A stretch of DNA of 64,000 bases, taken from positions 20,290,206-20,354,205 of the forward strand of contig OZ024907.1 of assembly GCA_964017125.1 (NCBI GenBank). The letters run 5' to 3'. The notes under the pieces were generated by a model. The model was given only the letters and a program-made list of their open reading frames with translations, did not search any database and was not told where the DNA came from. The position numbers were made by a program, and so were the translations under genes. Positions 57,710 through 64,000 of the stretch are shown one piece after another. The DNA is from Flabesymbios commensalis (lineage: Eukaryota; Annelida; Polychaeta; Terebellida; Flabelligeridae). How positions within the stretch are numbered: the stretch's first letter is position 1; each line of letters begins with the position of its first letter.

Positions 57710-57710
57710 A
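55850..57710 (+). mobile_element. 5'-truncated, decayed LINE (CR1/L2-like)
   Basis: Begins within the RT domain at KVLEKHVHNSLYEF (about 55858). Motif A is FLDLCKAFDLVDH (about 56036-56074), motif B GVPQGSILGPLLFLVYINDL (about 56190-56250) and motif C LFADDSTI (about 56280-56303). The C-terminal region has LLGVLIDNNLTW, PHLQYCCTIWG and a final FNGTKIWNSL block ending at the stop near 57114. At least three shifts and two in-frame stops (near 56375 and 56853) break it. The 3' non-coding tail contains AATAAAGACTTTA and ends in (TTA)n at 57664-57710. Less decayed than the LINE at 1277. Clade needs a tree. Confidence 0.92.
57245..57302. repeat. (TATG/TATA)n microsatellite in the LINE 3' region
   Basis: Alternating TATA and TATG runs. 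Confidence 0.9.
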
Positions 57711-58439
57711 TCCGCAAAAAGTGTGTCCATTTGCAAGGTCCCACTCTCGGCAACCTGGCTATATGTTATAAATGCCATGCCAGGATAACAAACGACGGAC
57801 TAGCGTGAAATGGTCTTTGTGTCAAAAGCGGCCGAAAGGTCAAGTAGAGTGAGTTAGTTCAGTCACTCTGGCCTTATCCATATTAAGAAAAACAACATGT
57901 TCTAGCTTTAAAAGAGCGCATAGGAATGAGTGTAATTTATTGCATACTGATTGCAATGCATTATACATTGAATGTGTTTCCATATAGGTACGTAGGCAAG
58001 ATACAACCACTTTATCGATAATTCTAGTGATGCTGAGGGTTATTGAAATAACTCATTATGGCAATTTGTCATAAATATAAACATATTTTGTCATTTTAAG
58101 CTGGGAATTGGGTTACATAATACCTGCTTCAAATCAAGTTAAAAAAAAGGACAACTGTTAAGATTTATGGATAATCAATTGTTGATTTTTCATATTATTA
58201 TTTTTTCTCATACCCCCCCCCCCCCCCTGGGAAGCTGAATGATTAAATGAACCAGAAAAAGTAGACATGCCTCAAATATCCTGTGTCAACAAGGACGTTC
58301 CCGTCCAATCTAATCAGCAGGAAATAGGTCACGGGTACTCTCAGAACCAGCAGAACGCCGGCCACGTGACGGGCAAGTGAAGTACACGTAGAGAATTATC
58401 AAAGTCGACGGGACAATCAAGAAATCTGGATGGCAATGA
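57711..58439. other. No recognised feature; 45-bp foldback and C15 tract
   Basis: TCATTTTAAGCTGGGAATTG at 58091 with TACCTGCTTCAAATCA as the right arm. C15 at 58213-58227. Confidence 0.55.
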
Positions 58440-58612
58440 CCGATAAAATCCTGAGAAAGAGACGGATAAACACACATCCTATCCGCGTCAATACTGGGTC
58501 AGCCCTGACACAGAGAGAGATGGATGAGCACACCCTATATCCGCGTCAATACTGTGTCAATCCTGGCAAAGAGATAGATGAACACACATCTTATCCACGC
58601 CAATACTGTGTC
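58440..58612. repeat. Three tandem units of about 60 bp
   Basis: Units share AGAGA.GGATGAACACACA and TATCCGCGTCAATACTGTGT. Confidence 0.85.
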
Positions 58613-59096
58613 ATGCGATTTGCTGGCCCATGTTATACAACTAGTTGTTTAATAAAACTCATTGCTTAGAAAATGCTTTCGTTATTTGCTTTTTCAAGTA
58701 GGAATTTAAATTAGCTGTCTTTAACCGTCCTAAAATCCTTGATATATTTGCATATTGATTGCTGCAGTGTGGAAATGAAAATAAACCTGAGTTTAAATGG
58801 CACACGAATGAACTAGTCCAGTGACCAGGGGGGTAAAATGTAAAGTCGGCTGAAAAGTATTCAGACTTGATATCAGTCTATAATAAACCTTCCCCTTTAT
58901 TAAATACCTTTAAAACCCTGGATATGTTTTCATTTTTCATTCATCTTAAAATATAGGTTGTTGCAGCAATTCCCACTGCAAAGTGAAAGAACAGTGATTG
59001 ATTTTACTAAAACACTTATCAGACTCTCAGTATTTCAACGCAGTTTTTCAATCCTACATCCACATCATTGTCATCACCTGATGAAATCACCAACCT

Positions 59097-59202
59097 CCAA
59101 ACACGAGACATTAAACCAGTGTTGTTATCATGTTGGGCCAGCGTCGTAGACGGTGGACCAACATTATAATAACATTGGTCGAACGTCTTGTGTTTTCTGA
59201 GT
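59097..59202 (+). mobile_element. CCCAGCAAACACGA foldback MITE, good copy
   Basis: AAACACGAGACATTAAACCA, TCATGTTGGGCCAGCGTCGT, AGACGGTGGACCAACATTAT and TTGTGTTTTCTGAG are in the same order as at 21700, and the two halves are inverted. Confidence 0.82.
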
Positions 59203-59963
59203 AAGCTCGTGTTTTTCTTACAAATGGTGTCTCGACATGATTAATTAGAGTAATGCTGCTCGAGCTATGCTTTGTAAATACACTGTCGCTTCTTTGACAG
59301 CTGGAGCTTAGTCTTAATACGCGCGTGAAATGGCTAAAGAAACGTTAGTTATGAGGTGCGAGCCGAGGATGTGACATTACTTCCTTTCCATTCGCAGTAA
59401 ACTATTTCAGAGTATATATGTATAAATTTAAATACATATAATCCCATGGGAAACGATCCGTTCCAAAATAGTGTTATATCCATCAATAATTATTCATTGT
59501 AAGCGTGTAAGCTTCCAGTGTATATATACCATTCCTAGATCTTGACAAAAACCTAGATAACCCATCAATCAGGATGTACTGCTGACAGATTCCATGCCAC
59601 TTCAATGTTGTGCCACCGAAGGAATCATCTCAAGAACTATAGTTCTAAACAAATAGTAATGAACGTTTTTTTAATTAAACAAATTATATAAACAATCGAG
59701 CCTCTCTGCGATTCTTAACAAGCCGTCCACTCTATTTTGCCAGGCAAAGCCAAAAGGCTCTAATTGCCTACATGCTAATTAAGCAGTTGACGCCTTTCAG
59801 TTTTGCACGACCTACAGATGTAAGAGGTTTTTCCTGTCCAGGGACAAAACATAAGCTTAGCCTTATTGACAACCAGCACCCCGATTCACACGAGATAGGA
59901 TCCCTGAGCAAATAAACCAGACTCCGGGAGAGCTCTTAGCGGAGTGTTTTATCCAGGACCAGC
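59203..59963. other. No recognised feature
   Basis: Unique-looking sequence. TGTCCAGGGACAAAACATAAG near 59838 resembles a stretch at about 9155; too short to interpret. Confidence 0.45.
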
Positions 59964-60122
<159 letters not shown>

Positions 60123-60383
60123 ATAGAGCTAAAGAAGATACATTACTTTTGATATAAAGTGGTCTATTTCTGCCATGATCAGTCTATGTTTAGAAAATCA
60201 TAATAAAATGTTTATTTAGACCTCTAGAAGTTGAATCGTTACATTTGAGTAAATTGGAGTATAACTTCACAGTAAGACATTCATTGTCTATAAAAAGTCG
60301 TTATTCAAATGAAGAGACAGATTCGATCTTTAATGTGCAAAGACAGACATACTTTTGTTTACCTACATTTTTTTTGAGAATCT

Positions 60384-60439
60384 ATTGGAGTAAAGCTCTC
60401 GTATGTATGTGAATACATACGAGTAGCTTTAATCCAATC
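60384..60439. repeat. Near-perfect 25-bp-stem hairpin
   Basis: ATTGGAGTAAAGCT..CTCGTATGTAT pairs with ATACATACGAG..AGCTTTAATCCAAT around a 4-nt loop, with two to three mismatches. Most of the loop-proximal stem is perfect. Confidence 0.85.
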
Positions 60440-60469
60440 ATGTGTAGAAAGGTCACCAGGTTCTTTGAG

Positions 60470-61035
60470 CATGACGGTCAATTTACAGAAAACCGAATGG
60501 ATTAAAGAAACGCCTCTTCACCCACGCCTGGTTTAGATGGGTGGTGGGGGAGGGGGAGGTTTGTGTCAAAACCCCACTTTGCTGCGCCATTCAAACACAG
60601 CATCCATCGTTCACTCTATTGCCTGCCTACCCAAGTAAGCAGGATACATTTAGCCAATATTAGTTTAATGTTGGGACAGGGTCGTAGACGATGGGCAAAT
60701 ATTATGTTAATGTTGGCCAGGCGTCTCGGTTTTCTATGGCCAAATGGTTCTGGCCGTACATAGCCGACGTCTGATAACAATAAGACTATAATTGGTCTGC
60801 GTGGCACACCGTCGTCATTCCGGAAATTACCGATGGTCCACGACGAACGCAGCCATAACATGGCTATAACCGGGCACAACTAATCTGACGAGCAACGAGA
60901 AACAGCAGCAGCGGGTTAATTCAAGCAGTTTGCCCGCTGTTTTCTACATATGGTGAACTTAATAAAACAACAGCAAAAAAACATTGGTTGAACGTGTCTT
61001 GTTTGTGAGGAAGTTGTTTATCATACTGTTTTCAA
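60470..61035 (+). repeat. Dispersed repeat, copy B (partner at 416-895)
   Basis: See copy A for landmarks. This copy is split by the foldback MITE at 60637-60742; without it the flanks CCTGCCTAC and TCTGGCCGTACATAGCC join up as in copy A. A G-rich run (GGTGGTGGGGGAGGGGGAGG) sits at about 60541. Confidence 0.7.
60637..60742 (+). mobile_element. CCCAGCAAACACGA foldback MITE inserted in copy B
   Basis: CCCAAGTAAGCAGGATACATT at the left, AATATTAGTTTAATGTTGGG and the inverted ATTATGTTAATGTTGG inside, GTCTCGGTTTTCTA at the right. Absent at the matching place in copy A. Confidence 0.75.
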
Positions 61036-61039
61036 CAAA

Positions 61040-61560
61040 AAAAAACATCAGTAAATGCTCACTGGAAGCACTTACTTAATTGGGCTTTGGAAAAACTGCA
61101 TACTTGAAGTAGTTATTTCAATTTTCTTTGCAGTATTTGTATAGTTGAAGCATTTACGTCTGCTTACCTTTGCAGTAACTGTAAGCAAATAATTGGAGCA
61201 GCTACTTCTGTTTCTCTTTGCAGTAACTGTACAGTTGAAGCAGCTTCTTCTCTTTATCTTTGCAGTAACTGTAGACATATACTTGAAACAGTTACTTTTG
61301 TTCGTATTGGAGCCACTGCATACTTGAAGCAGTTACTTCCGCTTGCCTGTGCAGTATCTGTATATATAGTATAGTAGGCCTATACTTGAAGAAGTAACTT
61401 TTGTTTGTCTTCACAGTAGTGGCATATTTGAATCAGTTGCCTGTGTTTACCTCTGCAGTAACGGTACGCTTAGGCCTATACTTTAAGCAGTTACGTCAGT
61501 TTCTCTTTGCAGTAGCTGTAAAGTTAAAGCAGAGACTTCTGTTTACCTTTGCTGCAATTC
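61040..61560. repeat. Minisatellite, about 60-bp units
   Basis: Eight to nine units of GCAGTTACTTCTGTTTGCCT then TTGCAGTAACTGTATACTTGAA. GCAGTTAC and GTAACTGC-like arms make the unit partly self-complementary. Confidence 0.9.
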
Positions 61561-62280
61561 CTGTTTTGCCACAGTGATATCACTTCGCGTCTAATAAGTG
61601 TCAAGGGAGAAATGGGATTAAATTGTATTTGATGAACCCAAATCACTAGAAGTTTTACAACATGGCCATTTAGTCCACAGAAAAGTCCTAAAAATATTGA
61701 AGCACAAACACCACGAGTGACGAGTGATATTTTCAATCACTACACTAACTACATGATAAGTTGTTTATTGTTATGTTCCCACATACCACATATAGTTATA
61801 ATCGACACCAAGGTGTTTTGCGTATATTATAGCTTCCTCGAGAACAATTCTTAAGCACCAATTACCATCTAAAATTGAAAGAAGATGTATAATTTAATTC
61901 TAGTATATACAATAGAATTTCAGATAGCCCTCAATATCATGGATTGAACCATTTTACATTGCACGATTTTAAAGTGCCAAGCTTGTGAATACAACAAGTT
62001 GATGTTTATTCACCTTGCTGTCAGAATTACGCCATTAAGTCACAACTCAAAGTGAATACAAACGGGTCCTGGGAATAATTTATCTTGACAACATCTTGAT
62101 TAGGTATACATGTGAAACTCTGTCGCTGACAGGGTTCAGATAAGCCGAGCCAGCAGCACATGTCATAATTATATAATTGATATCCCTCTGATAAAGATAT
62201 GGAGTATATTTACTACAAAAAAAAACAGAAAATGTGTTGCCATCATAAAATAAATGTGTTTATGATGAGAAATCAAGTCA
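61561..62280. other. No recognised feature
   Basis: AT-rich unique-looking sequence. Confidence 0.5.
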
Positions 62281-62436
62281 AAGAAGCCTCAGACCGCCGG
62301 GGCTCGAATTTCGAATTTTGTGTCTGAAGGACAGTGTCATCTCAATCATCTCACAATCCTCAGGAGGTTCTCCTGGCCCAGTTTAGCCTATATGTGCACA
62401 AAGGTAGCCTAAAGCCCGATTCATTTCATTTCATAA
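62281..62436 (+). mobile_element. 5'-truncated SINE, copy 3
   Basis: Starts inside the second tRNA-like unit (GCCTCAGACCGCCGGGGCTC) and runs through the body to CCCGATTCATTTCATTTCAT. Its body matches the 41853 copy more closely than the 54587 copy. The minisatellite at 62437 starts directly after its tail. Confidence 0.85.
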
Positions 62437-62960
62437 CAGATTGCTAAATCTGTATTATGGGTCGGTTGTAACAGATTGCTTAATCTGTTTTATGGATCAG
62501 TTATAACATATTGATAAATCTGTATTATGGATCAGTTATAACAGATTGCTAAATCTGTATTATGGATCGGTTATAACAGATTGCTAAATCTGTATTTCGG
62601 ATCGGTTATAACAGATTGTTAAATCTGTATTATAGATCGGTTATAACATATTGTTAAATCTGTATTATAGATCAGTTACAACAGATTGTTAAATCTGTAT
62701 TATGGATCGGTTATACCATATTGTTAAATCTGTATTATGGGTCAGTTATAACATATTGCTAAATCTGTATTATGGATCGGTTATAACATATTGCTAAATC
62801 TGTATTATGGATCGGTTGTAACAGATTGCTAAATCTGTATTATGGATGAGTTATAACAGATTGCTAAATCTGTATTATGGATCGGTTATAACATATTGTT
62901 AAATCTGCATTATAAAAAAGTCATAACATATTGAGAATCTGTATTATGGAGCAGTTTTAA
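62437..62960. repeat. Minisatellite, about 38-bp units with hairpin core
   Basis: Fourteen units of ACAGATTGCTAAATCTGTAT then TATGGATCGGTTATA. ACAGATT and AATCTGT make a small hairpin in each unit. Diverged relatives (AACACAT..GAATCTGTTA) continue to about 63420. Confidence 0.94.
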
Positions 62961-64000
62961 TAGATTGGAATCTGTCATAACTGATCGTTATTCCGTAAGT
63001 GGGTATCTCCTTTAACACATGGGCAATATGTTTAAACACATTGAGCATTTGTAATAACATATTAGAATCTGTTAAAACACATCATGAATCTATAATGACA
63101 GTTTGTAAATTTGCAATAACAGGTCATATTCTAGCCTCGACTAGTGACGTCAGAGTGACCAAGAATGGAGTCTCTGTTCGAAAGCTCTCGTAAGTACGCT
63201 TTCAGATATAACGTTGTGAGTGAGGTTAAAATATACTATTAAGTTTATATTCTGTTAAAACACATTATCAATCTTTTATAACAGCTTGGCAAATCTGTCA
63301 TTTGTCTTTGTTTTAACAGAATGTATTTTTTAGAACATATTGGGAATCTGTTACATTAGAATAATATCTACTATTAGAAGCTGCTATAGCAAATTCACTA
63401 ATCTGCTGTAACTAAGTAATCGTTCAGTTGAACATTCAATGCATAATTTAAATTGAAAACTGTGAAAAGCAGTTTGTTTTCTTGTACAAAAAACTATACT
63501 TGATAAATGTGACTGCAACAGATTGAAAAATAATTTCAACATTGTTCTTCCAGGGCCTGTATAAAATAGCCCATGAAAAAACAAAAAAATATTCATATAC
63601 AAACTGCCAAGGATTTTTACAGCACTCACACAATAAGCATCACTTGTGACGAGCCAATTATTAAAGTGAACATTAAATACATGCCAAACAGATTATACTA
63701 CTTTTACAATGTAACGGAAGCAAAATCACACAATTAGTAAATTATATTAGACCCACGCAAACTAATGTATTGACACAACAAATCAGAGTTGTTCCTTACA
63801 AAATGAGTTTCGAGCTAATTTATATTTACATAACCGGGTTTTCTCTGGACCCATTTAGTCCGTAATTAGCACTTTCGTCACGTCGGCGATTAAAGTGGGT
63901 TGTCTCCAAGTTTCAACAAAATTCATAAAATCAACAGATTGAACATAAATCGCCAATGGTAAATGTCTGGTTTTTACACGCAGGGATATTTTTTATTTAT
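62961..64000. other. Decayed edge of the array, then AT-rich DNA
   Basis: Strings such as AACATATTAGAATCTGTTAA and AACATATTGGGAATCTGTTA persist to about 63360. AATTAGCACTTTCGTC at 63866 repeats the block at 6046. No gene recognised. Confidence 0.55.

Overview
The window looks like intergenic or heterochromatin-like DNA from a marine invertebrate nuclear genome, most likely a mollusc. That assignment is inference. It rests on the AT-rich background, (GAGT)n and (GATT)n microsatellites, dense short MITEs and foldbacks, dimeric tRNA-derived SINEs and decayed jockey/CR1-type LINEs. I find no host gene, rRNA, intact tRNA or CRISPR array. The only recognisable protein coding is reverse transcriptase debris in two dead LINEs (1277-3512 minus, 55850-57710 plus). 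About 25 separate tandem arrays cover roughly 20 kb by my own coordinates. No LTR, retroviral or Polinton-like part was recognised.

1-15 kb: a (GAGT)n block, a hairpin satellite of 47-51 bp split by a 5'-truncated LINE, a TTAA-flanked piggyBac-like MITE (5379-5596), several minisatellites and a 0.8-kb mosaic of pentamers (10925-11747). 15-22 kb: a 2.5-kb array of 44-47-bp units with a 560-bp higher-order repeat, then pairs of dispersed paralogous blocks and a second copy of the MITE.

22-35.5 kb is the most structured part. A 2.9-kb AT-rich palindromic satellite (22610-25510) is followed by a large inverted-repeat structure (27760-34560). Its two arms carry the same unique ends and the same roughly 46-bp satellite in opposite orientation. 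The loop holds a second satellite and a TTAA-flanked foldback MITE. One arm contains a 664-bp TIR element whose empty site survives in the other arm, which orders the events. On the right, a 622-bp TTAA element and a third piggyBac-like MITE are stacked end to end against the structure.

35.5-64 kb: a paralogue of the 19.65-20.79 kb block, more minisatellites, two full-length dimeric SINEs with different tRNA-like heads, and a 1,779-bp non-autonomous hAT-like element with its target duplication (45587-47365). Next to it lies a minisatellite whose units recur inside a 270-bp MITE at 55188-55457. Two larger tandem families follow. The 393-bp units at 49.2-50.6 kb and the 257-bp units at 50.93-51.69 kb each keep a shared reading frame between copies, and these are the only non-LINE segments with a hint of past coding. 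The right end repeats, in diverged form, the dispersed element seen at the left end.

Nothing here works together as a pathway. The theme is mobile elements seeding, splitting and capturing tandem repeats, and TTAA-using elements stacking on one another. All homologies are by eye, with no alignment or database search behind them.
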